DNA of 64,000 nucleotides from Asterochloris sp. CNOR1. Taxonomy: Eukaryota; Chlorophyta; Trebouxiophyceae; Trebouxiales; Trebouxiaceae. The DNA is taken from the NCBI GenBank assembly GCA_963969365.1, contig OZ017748.1, forward strand, positions 62,001 to 126,000, written 5' to 3'. Made by a program: the position numbers and the translations under genes. The notes under the pieces are model-generated. The model saw only the letters and a list, made by a program, of their open reading frames with translations. It did not search any database and was not told where the DNA came from. Shown in pieces: positions 23,701 to 34,200 of the stretch. Position 1 is the first letter of the stretch; each line of letters starts with the position of its first letter.

Positions 23701-25443
23701 AGAGCGCTCTGGAGGCCCAAAGCAGCGCTGACCTGAGCGTGCAGGTGGGAACATAATGAGATGCTCCCGAGCGCTGGTGTCCACCTCCACCTGGGCGTCG
23801 CTGGGCTCGAAGGCAAAGCAGCGCAGCACAAATGCCTCGGGGAAGGCCCTGCAGAAGGAGGGATCCTCACCATTGCGAGATGTGGAGGGACAGAAGCACA
23901 GCACGTTGCAACACAGATGTCGATATGCGCGAGACTGTCAAAGGCTACCTCATGCACTAGCTGGAGTTCCAGAGCGGCCCTCGCCGCAAGCACAGATGCT
24001 GAGGCTGCGTCTGATCCAAGTGCAGTCCAATGCAGCGCTGAGCAGCAATGCACCACACATGGTGCACCCGGCCTACCTGCACATGTGCTCAAATTGCGCA
24101 TAGGCCCGCGCAAAGTCCGGCGTGGTGGGGCAATGCAGTACGCCAATCAGTCCGAGGATGCGGCGGTGCATGTGCAGCACCGACAGGGGGTTGGGCTTCA
24201 GGGCGACTTCCTCCTGCAGGGCAGCAAAGTGGTCGTGCTCAAGTGCCGCCTGAGGGTTCTAGGGTATGCAGGGCACCAGAGTGATGGTAAACCTGTGCCA
24301 CCTGGGGCTTCACAACAGTGTCCTCCTGCAGAGCAGCGCATTGGCCATGGATGCTGTCTCAAAGTACTGAGTGACGATTCTTCAGACTAGTCGTGCCCCA
24401 AAAGTCGTCTGGTGGGCTTCAGAGCAGTATCCCCCTGTACAGCAGCAGGGTGATTGTGCCCAACTGCCGTCTAGGGTTGCAGATCAGTGCCCTCCTGCAG
24501 GGCAGCAGAGTGGTGTACTGGCCTGCTGTGACAAGCTGCCGCAGGGCATGATGCAACAGCAGGACAGCAGAGTGGTGTACGGGCCTGCTGCGACAAGCTG
24601 CCACAGGGCTGATGCGGCGGCAGGGCAGCAGAGTGGTGTACTGGCTGCTGCGACCAGCTGCCACAGGGCATGATGCGGGGGCAGGGCAGCAGAGTGGTGT
24701 AAGGGCCTGCTGCAACAAGCTGCCGCAGGGCATGATGCGGCGGCAGGGCAGCAGAGTGATGTACGGGCCTGCTGCGACAAGCTGTCGCAGGGCATGATGC
24801 GGCATGGCAAAGCGACAGGGTGGCTGCCGGAGTGACAGCGTGCCATGTGTTTGTCCAGGCCGCGCAGCCGTGCAGCCTGCAGAGGGCATTTTGATGCACC
24901 TGTGTGTGAAGTGAGTGCCACACAACTTTGGGTTGAAGCTGAGGACTGCTGCTGGCTGGCGCCTGAGTTGATGTGATGTGTCAATCAGATCCATGCAGCG
25001 TGTGAGGCTGCATGTGGCTGCTGATTGCCCCTGCGGGCTCACCGGGAGGAAGCGGAAGTGCATGCTGCCAGACTTCCAGGGGAAGCTCTTGAAGGGGCTC
25101 TTGCTGGAGGCATTGTAGAAGGACTGAAAGCTCGACAGCTCCACCTGCACCATGGCAGCAGGCCTCACGACCATTTCCTTTTGTCAAGGGCAGCAGCCTG
25201 ATTAGGCTCCAGTCTTGTCAGAGCGTCACCTGCCGATGCCTGGAGATCAGGCTCATGTATCGTAGAAGGATGTCTTCTGGTACATCGCCAATGGCAATGA
25301 CAGCCTGCAGACGTGACAACAGATGTGAAGGGTTCCATCCCCGGCACAGGTGGATTCATCAGTGCTGACTGCCCTACCACATGAATCTCTGCAGCTGAAA
25401 ACACCGTGACTCCAGCTTCGATGACTTTGTGGGAGGTCGCCAT
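8796..25443 (-). CDS. TRS120: TRS120 / TRAPPC9, TRAPPII vesicle-tethering complex subunit
   Basis: A very long minus-strand gene. The N-terminal exons are clear and in phase: 25443-25381, 25304-25230 (AVIAIGDVPEDILLRYMSLI), 25144-25043 (FQSFYNASSKSPFKSFPW), 24213-24077 (RRILGLIGVLHCPTTPDFAR), 23848-23733 (FVLRCFAFEPSDAQVE ... LIMFPPA). Further on: about 23582-23544, about 23301-23113 (FAACMLGELERWML), about 22870-22688 (MGDISLLAGSPSDAYDHY), about 20770-20580, about 19870-19700, about 19085-19000, about 17790-17590 (SLWETLAAAASQMDAR), about 17040-16900, about 15990-15700 (LSGTPLVKGFFVITGCRM), about 11930-11705, about 11280-11090, about 10700-10540, about 9740-9480, about 9200-9060, and the last exon ending at 8796 (LQVCFLAPGMYVMYASQ). 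Order and motifs match plant TRS120 (~1190 aa), a TRAPPII subunit that tethers vesicles at the Golgi/TGN and acts with Rab GTPases. Exon edges in 9-22 kb are approximate. Introns are rich in tandem duplications. Confidence 0.88.
11510..11760. repeat. Duplicated TRS120 exon edge (real edge ~11710-11755, copy ~11514-11560)
   Basis: The sequence CACCTGCAAGCTGGGCA followed by a 'cagctgcacctgcgcctgcag'-like run at the donor edge of a TRS120 exon recurs about 195 bp away inside the adjoining intron. A second pair (TGCGCATGCAGCTGG, about 11455 and 11634) lies in the same stretch. Confidence 0.6.
13379..13531. repeat. 36-bp tandem repeat, four copies, in a TRS120 intron
   Basis: A unit of about 36 bp beginning GTGACCGCCATCTTGCCTGC occurs four times in a row. 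Copies 1-3 are nearly identical; copy 4 has a few changes. It lies in a non-coding part of the TRS120 gene. Confidence 0.9.
15588..15815. repeat. Tandem duplication of a TRS120 exon segment (~137-bp period)
   Basis: About 80 bp containing CCCCATGCAGCTCATGCGGC (plus strand) occurs at about 15636 and again at about 15777, with diverged flanks that also match ('acccagcgtg', 'ctggtgc'). On the minus strand both code for a G-C-R-M-S-C-M-G peptide. The 15700-15815 copy fits the conserved TRS120 frame; the other is a downstream ghost or an alternative exon. Confidence 0.7.
16660..16955. repeat. Array of ~5 diverged copies of a TRS120 exon 3' edge plus donor
   Basis: The end of the exon coding V-E-N-P-T-V-L-P-V-V and its donor (about 16945-16905, minus strand) is followed downstream by about four decayed copies, roughly every 60-80 bp. 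Each has a C-A-C-A-G-T-A/G-C-T-G-C-like core and often a GTGAGC-like end. The copies are diverged, so the unit borders are approximate. Confidence 0.5.
23235..23460. repeat. Tandem duplication of a TRS120 exon start with its acceptor (~131-bp period)
   Basis: Plus-strand segments at about 23238-23330 and 23366-23456 match over about 90 bp, including TGCCCCTCCAGGGCCTGCAC. In the minus-strand reading both code for A-L-E-G-H-A-E-x-V-M-C-D after a CAG acceptor. Only the copy nearer 23113 continues into the conserved TRS120 exon; the other is an upstream ghost or alternative exon. Confidence 0.75.
24195..24505. repeat. Repeated acceptor-plus-exon-start copies upstream of a TRS120 exon
   Basis: The exon beginning CTGCAG|GAGGAAGTCGCCCTGAAGCC (minus, 24213) is preceded by similar starts near 24330, 24440 and 24500. 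These read E-D-T-V-V-K-P, G-D-T-A-L-K-P and E-G-T-D-L-Q-P after CTG(C/T)AG. They are diverged tandem copies of the same exon edge within one intron. Confidence 0.55.
24480..24810. repeat. ~63-bp tandem repeat, about five copies, in a TRS120 intron
   Basis: The unit contains GGCAGCAGAGTGGTGTAC followed by a 'cctgctgcgacaagctgccgcagggcatgatgcgg'-like run, repeated about every 62-66 bp. Neighbouring copies are 85-95% alike by eye. Confidence 0.88.
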
Positions 25444-25445
25444 AC

Positions 25446-26700
25446 TTGCAAGTAGTGGCTAAGCAGAGATCAGATGCTGAAAGCATCTCATCATCTGCAG
25501 CTCATGCTGATCTGCATGAACTCAGAAAGGAAGTGGTTCTGACCTGCGAGAGCGCTTTTATGCCTCTGTGGGCGGCATTTGAAGATAGGCTATTGTGCCA
25601 TGCATGCGGGGCTGCCGAGCTGTTGCAGAATCATGACATGCATGAATCGGGCAGCACAGGAGTTGGTTTTGCCAAGTCTGCAGGCCTTGTCTAGCATAGA
25701 GCATTGCAGCAGACAGCATGCTTTGAGTGGGACACTGTCCAGGTCGGTCATGTGCTCATCCTAGATGTTGAATCCAAGGTCAGGACTGCGTCTCACCTGC
25801 TGAGTCTGTACACATCAGCAGAGCTGAGGGCACTGGGCCGCCTGCTGCTAGGGCCACAGCATCTGGAGATGAGCTACTGTGCCAGAGGGCATGGGTTGGC
25901 CTGCATGGTATCTGGTGGCATGCACACATCCTGGGAGGTTGTTGTTTGGTGTAAGTGCATTGAAGCGTGAGCCTGCAAATGAAGTTGGCTGGGGGCTATG
26001 CTGGCCCTCAGCAGGCCTCTCTCAGCTCTTCGCGTCATGAGCATCAGCATGCTGATTCAGGACATAGGACAACCTGCTCATCACCACCGCTTCAATATGC
26101 TGGCTGACATGTACAATGTCCAGGTGGCCACCTGTCTGGGGCTGGTGCATGCCTTTGTGGTGTTGACCTGATGTGTTGCGCAGCTGGCTTCTCAAGCATG
26201 GGGAGTTGACATTTCAGAGGGACACTCAGGGTGTGATTTGGGGGTGAGAACACAGCACGACACCTGACTCCAGTGTGTGCCTTGTGTTATTCGAGTGCCT
26301 TGAGCTGCTGGTCGAAAACTCTTGATTGTAAACTGTCAAACATGGTATAGGGAGAGCTGCAGTTCCTGCCAGACAAGGCGTTCCATCTGCTCAGCAAGCC
26401 ATCGCGCGGCTGTCGCGCAACTGCCTGGAGCTGAGAACCGGGCGCGAACGCTTTGCTGTGGAGCCGCTGCCACCCACTGTGAATGCAGATGCACCCGGGC
26501 ATACTGGAGCTGCCTGTGCTGCTGCTGGAGAGCATGCTGCAGGGATTGTCCAATGGCCGGCGGCAGCAGCCGATGTCGCTGCGCTCATCTGCGAGACCAA
26601 GTGCAGGCCTCGGCTGAACTGGTGGAACTGCTGCTGTGCTGCAAAGGTGCAGCGCCCACTCCTGCAGGCAGTGGCCGGGGTCAGCCTCACATGAGCCTCG
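25446..26700 (+). CDS. Unrecognised gene or gene fragments, divergent from TRS120
   Basis: Several open, natural-looking segments lie head-to-head with TRS120. About 25470-25690 reads AAHADLHELRKEVVLTCESA. About 25718-25940 reads TVQVGHVLILDVESKVRTAS then LLSLYTSAELRALGRLLLGP. About 26025-26124 reads SMLIQDIGQPAHHHRFNMLA and ends at a CAG|GTGGCC donor. About 26350-26660 is less clear. I do not recognise the family and cannot fix the exon joins. The start may lie within a few tens of bases of the TRS120 ATG, which would make a shared bidirectional promoter. Confidence 0.3.
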
Positions 26701-29700
26701 TTTGTGAGTCTCATGCATGCATGGTACTCATGCATGTGAGGGGTGCCTCTGGGCGCAACAACATCAGCCAGCTGCCAGCAGGGAGGCCACAGCTGCACCG
26801 GCACTTCAGGTCATCTGGTTGGCCAGAAGGCTTTGGAGTCCTGCTCGCCTTCAGAGTAGTGCTGCTGCTCTGTCCAAAAGGCAATACAGCCAAAGTTGTG
26901 GTCAGGGGTCTCCCAGGAGCAGGATGCGGCCAGATACTGCCTGACTGCGGCTCGGCAATAGAATTGGCTGACCTGAGATCTGCATTGATGCTCTGCTCCA
27001 CGTCTATCTCCTGCATACTCTTCAGCCCGCCGGTGGTGAGCAGCACATCTGCCTGCAAGTTGACAGGTGAGACGGTGGTGCTGCCCAGGCCGTTTCAAGG
27101 GCAAAGCGGACTGTGAATGTGACCATGTTGCCGCAACGCAGGGGGGAGGCACTCATGTGCCATTACAGGAGGGCTGCTTTCAGCCCTTCAGCCACCTTGG
27201 TGACCACTGCCTGTGTGCACTGCACCTGCATGGTGCCCCCAAAGCTTGGAGCAGCTGTCGCTCCCAGTTGGCTCTGCTGCAGCCACTGCACAGCTGCATG
27301 GGAGCTGTCAATGCTCATTGACTCCGCTAGCTGCAGCCCAGCATCTGCTGTCTGCACATCGTCCTGCTGAGCTGCCACAATGAAGGGGGGATCGATGCTC
27401 ATGGGCTTGACCCCACCAGGAGAGAGGGGGGAGCCCAGAGCCTGCTCTGCCTGCTGCAAATTCTGCACCTGGGGGTGCATGAGCTGCAGGGGCTGAAGGC
27501 TGACGTCATCTCCCATTGCCTCATCTGCAGGGCAGTAGCACCACCTTGGGTATGTTTCTCTTACCAGGTATGTCAAAGAATCAGCACACGCGGTGTGGGC
27601 GCACCTGCTGGCGCGATGACGGCCAAGCACGACACATGGACGGCCTCATCTACAGACCGCTAGCATCTGGGACTGCCAGGGTGGCACTGGCACAAAGACC
27701 AGGCATGGTCTGACCCGTCAAGAATACTTAGTATGCCATGTGCTCATGGCCCCACATGCAGACAATACATCTGAATGGAGCTGATGTGGTTCACGACTTC
27801 TCTCCTTCGATGTTTGAGAGAAGGCGCAGACCAGCCAGCACGGCAGGCGCAGGTGAAAGAGCCTGTGGGCCGAGCTGAGTCCATGTGCTGCTGAAATGCA
27901 TCGAGCATGCGCAGTGCCTCCAGCGCAACTGCCTCAGGCCATGCAGCATGTGGCCGCAGCCAAATTCATGATGTGCTGTAACTGTGCCCTTCAGCTCACC
28001 TGCACCTGTGACCCCAGTCAGCAGGGGATGGGGATGCTGGAGGCGGGCTGTAACCTCCAAGGCGGACTGCCACTCAGCTCACCTGCACCAGTGACCCCAG
28101 TCTGCAGGGGATGGGGATTCTGGAGGCGGGCGGTGGCCGCCAGGACGGTCTGCCACTCGCCTGTGGCTGGCCGCGGGGCGCTCCTCCCCCTCGAGTGCTG
28201 CCGCGTCACGCCCAGCTGGCCTCCCGCAGAGGTGCTGCAGCCAGGACACAGCCAGAGAGCTGGCTTCAGCAGAAGGGGAGAGCCATCAATCTGTTTCAGT
28301 CTGCACAGTGCCGCAGTGAGGAGGGGTTCCCCTCCTCAGGCATCAGTGCCTCTCGCATCGGCACTGCCCCAAGCAGCTGGCCTTTTGTGGGATCAATTAC
28401 ATGACTGACTGACGACAACATATGTTGAGGAGAATGCACACTAAGGGCAGGCCTTGATGTGCAGATGCTGCAGGCGCAATGCGCACATGCCTACTGGCCT
28501 GTGAGTGCTGAGTGAGCGACTGACTGAGCCACTGACTGAGAGCGCCACTGAGTAAGGGGCAGCAGGGTGTGCCCTCAGCAGCACATTTAATGCTGGGCGG
28601 GCCCGCACCTCTGATCCCTACTCATGCACAGTCTGCATCACCTGCCATGGAGCTGATCTGATGCCACTTGCGCCGCATGGGGTCCAGGATCAGGGGTTCA
28701 GGGCAGGCTGGGCATCATGCAGCTGGTGGGGGCACTGGACGGGCAGGTCAGTGACCGGAAATCAAGAGCTGTGCTGCCCTCCCGCTCTGCCTCTGCCGAG
28801 TCGCTGTGGGAAGCAAGCCAGGCAGTGATGCTGTGACTGCTTTGCACCTCACCTGGTTGCACGAACCGGCTCTGCTGCCACATCCAGTCCCAGGAGGTCC
28901 CGCAGGCTCTGTATAGGCTGGCCCAGAAGCGTGGCTGCCAGCTGCAGCCACTCACCCTGCTGGAAACGCCTCCTGGGGAATCTGCAGAGGGCGGGGGCTG
29001 CTGAGAGAGGGGAAGTGAGAGCCAGCAGGGGTGGGAGGCAGGTTCCCCACTTCATTCATGCCTCCCAGCAATGCTGGTGCTGTCAGCCTCCTTGTTGCCA
29101 GGCATGCCTTCTCTTCGTTGAAGGCAGACTTCTGGGCAGCAGGAGTCAGCAGTGGAGGGTGGCATAGTCCCCTTGATAAAGAACAGCGATGCTGACGCTG
29201 TGAGCCCCCTTCTTGCCGGTCACGCCTTCACAGACTGCTGCCCAGAAAGCTTGATGCAGCAGCCAATTTTGCACTGCGTGCAGAAAGGTGGGCGCCATGC
29301 AACCATAGTACTGCTTCCTGGCATCCTCGTCACAGCAGCTCAGCAGAGACAGAGCAGGGAGGGCAGCACAGATAGGGTCCACGGCCTACACGCTGACCTG
29401 CCCTCCAGTGCCCCCACTAGCTGCATGATGCCCAGCCTGCCCTCATGCTTGAAGTCTGCCTCCGCAAACATGTCCAACACCTGCTGCTTGTCCAGCAGCA
29501 GCCCCCGCCGCTCGGCATAGGCCACCACGGTGTGAGCTTCTATTGTGTTGCTCTTGGGGTCCCCCACAAGTTTGAGCAGCTCTGGCACCAGCAGCTGGCG
29601 AAACTGCACAGAGGGCCTAGCTCGTGGAGGTGGTGGCATGATGCTGGGGAGACCTATGGGACTGAGCAGTGGGTCTGCACTGTCCCGGACAGGAGGCTTG

Positions 29701-30974
29701 GCTTGGACACAGTGCTAGAGCTTATTATCAGTGCAAAGTCGCATTCCAACAGGCCATGGGCCGAGCAGCAAGCCCAGATGAGAAAGAAAGCTGTTAGTTA
29801 AGATAGGTCACATGACAAAACTGCATGCAATGGCTGCAGATCTGAGCTTAGTTGTACCGCAGGCCGGCAGTGCTGAAGCTCCTGCTGCTTGCAGCAGTGT
29901 GAGTCTCTCAGCTGTTTCGTCAAATTCTGCTTAACCTCTCAATTTGCAAAGATTTTTCGGGGGTGCTGCTGGCCCACGTGGCTTTCGACCTCAACGGGAG
30001 CAGCGCAGGCAGGAGGCCTCCTGCCTTAGGGGCGACATTCCCCTCGTGCAAAGGTGTGCTGCATCTGCAGTGCACAGCAAGCAGGGTGCCCTGGCAGAGC
30101 AGGAGAGACACCCGCCATGGCACACGACATTGCCTTTAGCATGGGCAGAACCTCCATCAGGTTTTGCAGCTGCGGGGAATGCTGCATGGTCTGCTGCAAC
30201 AAGCATGGTCAGAGGTGGGCATGTGCCACGGCCATGCCCGCATGTGGCACCAGCACAGCACACCATGCTCATCAGCAGCCTGCCCACAGGACAGGCTTGG
30301 CACTTTGCACTACTGCATGTCTGCTAAATACGTCTCTGCTGCTGGTGTTGAGTGCTGCTGTTGAGTGGCGAGGCTCTGGTGCTTTCCTGATGGTACACTG
30401 CAACAGGTGTCCCTCAAAGGGGCCGCTTCGCAGAGGATGAGCCCACTTAGTTCTGGCCCTGCAAGCTCACACAGCAATGTTCACTTCTGCAGGAGCGAGC
30501 TGGACTGACTGCATCTGCTGCCCTCTGCTGCCCTGCTGTCTGTGTGTGACAGAGCCACTCACGAGGGAGAGCCGCTCCCTTCCTTCTTGCTGAGGTGGCT
30601 CATCCTCCGCTCTTGCTGCAAGGCTGCACGCAGTGAGGGGAGGGTCCTGCTCACCAAGCAGCCCATGCTGCAGCACACTTGCTGGCGTGGCCGCCTTCCT
30701 ACAGCACAGTCTGCAGTGGGTGCACACCCAGCACGACCCACTGCAGATGATGTCAGCCTGGGCGGGACGCCAGGACCCCTGATCTTTTGAGACAAGCTGT
30801 GCAGCAGGTGCACCAGGCAGGGCTCCACCCCAGCGCGTGCGTCCTACTCCTGCAGATGCTATCGCTGCCATCGTGTGGCGCAAGTCATTTTTCAACATCC
30901 TCTCTGCTGCTGCAGCAGCAGATTCCAGGCTCCAGCGGAAGTCTTTACTGATATGCCCCCCCTTCAGCAACCTG
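26290..30974 (-). CDS. Unrecognised multi-exon gene(s) with one EF-hand-like segment
   Basis: Minus-strand pieces with good splice edges are: 30974-30845 (FRWSLESAAAAAERMLKNDL then RHTMAAIASAG); about 29640-29395 (LLVPELLKLVGDPKSNTIEA, then LDKQQVLDMFAEADFKHEGR, a degenerate EF-hand-like loop, then IMQLVGALEG and a GT donor); about 28985-28857 (EWLQLAATLLGQPIQSLRDL); about 28235-28095; about 27960-27830 (EALRMLDAFQQHMDSARPTG); about 27500-27165 (SIDPPFIVAAQQDDVQTADA); and about 27070-26980 (DVLLTTGGLKSMQEIDVEQS). They may be one gene or two. M at 29639 is a possible independent start. No family recognised. The segment holds several local duplications and one inverted copy of an exon. Confidence 0.35.
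27993..28157. repeat. ~83-bp tandem duplication
   Basis: AGCTCACCTGCACC(T/A)GTGACCCCAGTC(A/T)GCAGGGGATGGGGAT(G/T)CTGGAGGCGGGC occurs at about 27993 and again at about 28076. Each copy carries the CACCTGCAC stretch that serves as a minus-strand donor. Confidence 0.85.
28695..29452. repeat. Inverted duplicate of an exon edge (28695-28830 vs 29452-29310)
   Basis: Plus-strand 28698-28760 (GGCAGGCTGGGCATCATGCA...) matches the reverse complement of about 29452-29390, the end of the EF-hand-like exon and its donor. The match continues more weakly for another ~70 bp ('tgtgctgccctccc'). The two copies are in opposite orientation about 650 bp apart. Confidence 0.8.
29065..29250. repeat. Diverged direct repeat (~60 bp)
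   Basis: About 29068-29130 and 29190-29245 align ('gcaatgctggtgctgtcagcctccttgttgcc' against 'gcgatgctgacgctgtgagcccccttcttgcc'), including a later 'ctgggcagca / ctgcccagaa' part. It lies between exons of the minus-strand gene. Confidence 0.55.
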
Positions 30975-31205
30975 CAGAGGTAGTTGCAGCCACACAGCCT
31001 TGCTGCTGCTCCTCAACAATATCTTCCTGTGCAGATCTGACCTGCATACAGGTGCTTAAGACGGGGATCCTGTTCATTCATCGCCCTGCCCGCTGCTGCA
31101 GACGTTTATAAGCGTCTGTTTCAAGCTTCCTCTCAATCCTACTTGGGAGGCCTGTCCATGTGGGCATCTTGCAGAGGTACTCTGATGCCCTTCCCGCTGG
31201 TGCAG

Positions 31206-34200
31206 ATGATCCCCAACGACACCTTTTTGCAGCAGTTTGGCCTCCGTCTGGCCCAGCTGATAGCCCCAGTGGTGTCCATCCAGAAGCTGAATGCGGCCAT
31301 CCAGCAGACCATCTCAGAGGCGCGGGCCATTTCAGCGCATTCCCCGGCCCCAGCTGTGGTCAGGCCCCCTCCGGCCCCTCAGCGAGCGCTGGAGCTGGTG
31401 TTTGTGCACGACTGTCGGTGAGACAAAACTGGTGGTACCCATTGGCGGAGGGACGGTGGTCAAAAAGCGATGAAAGCCGACGAGCACGAGCTACACAGTG
31501 TTATGGGTATCTGTGGCGCTCATTCATGCCTAGAGGCCACAGGAAGGGCTCAAGACTCTGCAGGACTTCCCATGAGGCCACTGCCTCTCAAGACAGGGCA
31601 CAGGCTAGGGTCACAGCCCAATCTGAGGCCAACCTTAGCGCCTCTCCGCTCCGTGGATTGTGCTCCGCAAACGATGCTGCGTCCCATGTCATGCCGCCAT
31701 CTGCTGGATGCAGGGCAGCCTGTGGCCAAGCGTGTCAGTAGCTTCCTCCTCCAGTCTTCTGGCTTTGTGTACTCCTGCTGGTCTTGGCTTGCATGCTCAC
31801 CATCCTGCCTGCAACAGACACAGGTGATGGTATTGAGAGCCCGCCAATTTGTTTTTCTTTAAAGGCAAGTCCAGCGTGTTGGGCATGCACAACCCGCCCA
31901 AAGCCAGCACTGGCCTGCAGCAGCAGGCAGGCATCCTGCAACCTCCTGCCCGCCCCTCTGCCTGCAGGCACCTGGCCTGCAACCACGGGGCCTGCACGCT
32001 GTGCAAGCACAACCCTGCCAAGCGCTGCACGGTCAACTTTGCCCGGCACTACCACGTGGACGAGAGGCTGCTGGCCAAGTGTGGGGGGGACATCCAGGTG
32101 GAGCTGATGGAGGCAGGGACTGGGGAGCGGTTTCAGGAGCCCCTAGTGGGGTGCAGGGCTGAGGTGAGCATGTGCCACAAGGGTTGGGGTGTCTGTGTGG
32201 TTTCAGGAGCCCCTGGTGGGCTGCAGGGCCGGGAGAGGATGTGCCACAAGGGCTGGGGTGTCTGTGTGATTTCCAGGAGACCCTGGTGGGCTGCAGGGCC
32301 GAGATGAGGATGTGCCACAAGGGTTGGGCTGTCTGTGTGAACAGGGTCCAGGCGTGACCCTCTGGGTGCAGCTTACAGCAGGCCGGATGCAGTGGGGGAC
32401 TGGCCAGATGTAAGAGGGACAGTAGAGGGGCCATGCCCTGCAGACAGGTGGGGGAGGGTCCACGGGGCATGTTGGAAGGATGTGGCATGGCTGGCTGGTG
32501 CGCAGAAGGGCGGTGCCAGCTCACAGCTGCCCCTGACAGCGCAACACTCAGGCTGTGCTCATGACAGCCAGTAGAGGGCTCAGGGAGGATATCAAGAGGT
32601 GGGCATAGGAGAGAGGCTTTCAGGCGAAATGACGGCCAGACAGATTGTAGGGCAGGGTCAGCACACAGACGGCTGGAGGAGCGTGGGGACATCAATGCGG
32701 CCTGTTCTTTATTTTGGCTGCATGCGCAGCAGACTCAGTACTGAGGGCTCAGCATTGTGCACAGCCAAGCAGCCTGAATAAGCCAGGAAAAGGACTCATT
32801 GCTGGCGCGCTTGGGTGTCATGTGCAGTGGTCTGGACCACGTGTACCTGCCAGAGCAGTCCTTTCCGTGTGGCGTGTCCTGGTGGTAGCTGACAGCCAAC
32901 TGCTGGAAGCTCCTGATGCTCTCATCAATGCCGACCGGCATTAAGTCGTGACTCATGGACGCAAAATCATTTGTCAGCTAAGCTGCTCCTTGTTCCTGCA
33001 GATGTTTCTGGTGGAGGGAGCCAGATATGAGGCCATGCCCCAGGGAAGCGATAACTTCTCAACCTGCGAGGTGGCCGCAGGTCAGACGCCGCTCCTTGCA
33101 GCGGGAGGCGCTCCAGGAGGGGCGCGCATAGTGCTGCCCTTCCCCAATGGGTCGGCCTGTCTCCCGCTCAGGTGGGCTGTCTGTGGAGCAAATGCTATAG
33201 CCGAGTCACTGCAGTTTGCGCTGCTCCCTTGTGCTGGTCAGGTAGGATGTCTGCCTGTCCCACATGGGGTGGCTTGCTGGGGTGGCCCTCTGAGGGGTGT
33301 GCAAGGTGACTTTGCAAGCACTGCTGGCCCATCAGGAAGCTATGCTGCCTGGCAATGAGCATGCCTGCCCCATGCTCAGGTGGCGTCATTGGGGCGATGC
33401 AGGCTTCCATTGGGACTTGTGGTGCTCACTTCTGCTGTATGTCAGGCCGCCTGGCCCCCTGGTTGCCGTGCCATCCCAAGGTATCAGGTCTTCTCAGGCA
33501 CGCAGCTCTGCTGCAGCATTGAGCCGTGTTGTGCTGACTGTATGCCAGTGACTGCTGAGACATGCGGTGGCGGCGGCAGGCAAGGCTGTGCTGCCAGGTT
33601 CCCTGGACCGGCAACGGCATCAGGAAGCCGTCTAACATCCGGTCTGTGGTGCACCTTAGACCCAGCTGCACCAGCATGGGGAGCCTCTAGGCTGCATGTC
33701 TGGTAACATGGCAACCTTGGGTTTTGCACAACATGGCAACCTTGGTTTTTGCAGAAAACCTACCACGTTGGGACAAGGGGAAAGAATGTAAATTCAGTGC
33801 TCTGACTGCAGAGATGTGCGGGTGATGGCGCCCAGCGAGGCTGTGCTGCAAGGGGGCCAGCACGCCACCTTTCGCCTGGTGGTGCGGGTCACAGCCGAGG
33901 ATGGGCGCCCCCTGCCAGTCAGGCCGGCAGTCAGCGAGAAGTTCCAGGTGGCGGCCAGGCGCAACCGGCCCCCCAAGCAGTGTGGGGTGAGCGCCCCTGC
34001 ATGCGGACCGCACTTCAGTCAGCAGAAATGCATCTGCTGTGAGCATGAGACACAGGCAGGGTGCAGCCGTCACCCCAGGTTCCAGACCTTTTGTGCAGCA
34101 TGGGGCTTGAGCATAGGAGACGCTGCGGCTTGTATGTGGGACAGACCAGCCACCCCGTGTGTAGCTTGTGCTTGGCGGGTTCCCCTGCCAATCTGCTGTG

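Noticed and set aside
24419-25174. 251-codon minus-strand frame running through the 63-bp repeat
   Set aside because: Only its first ~35 codons are the TRS120 exon; the rest is intronic repeat kept open because the unit length is near a multiple of three.
26322-27116. 264-codon open frame on the plus strand
   Set aside because: Cys-rich and without motif. Minus-strand exon pieces (DVLLTTGGLKSMQEIDVEQS) look more protein-like in the same place.
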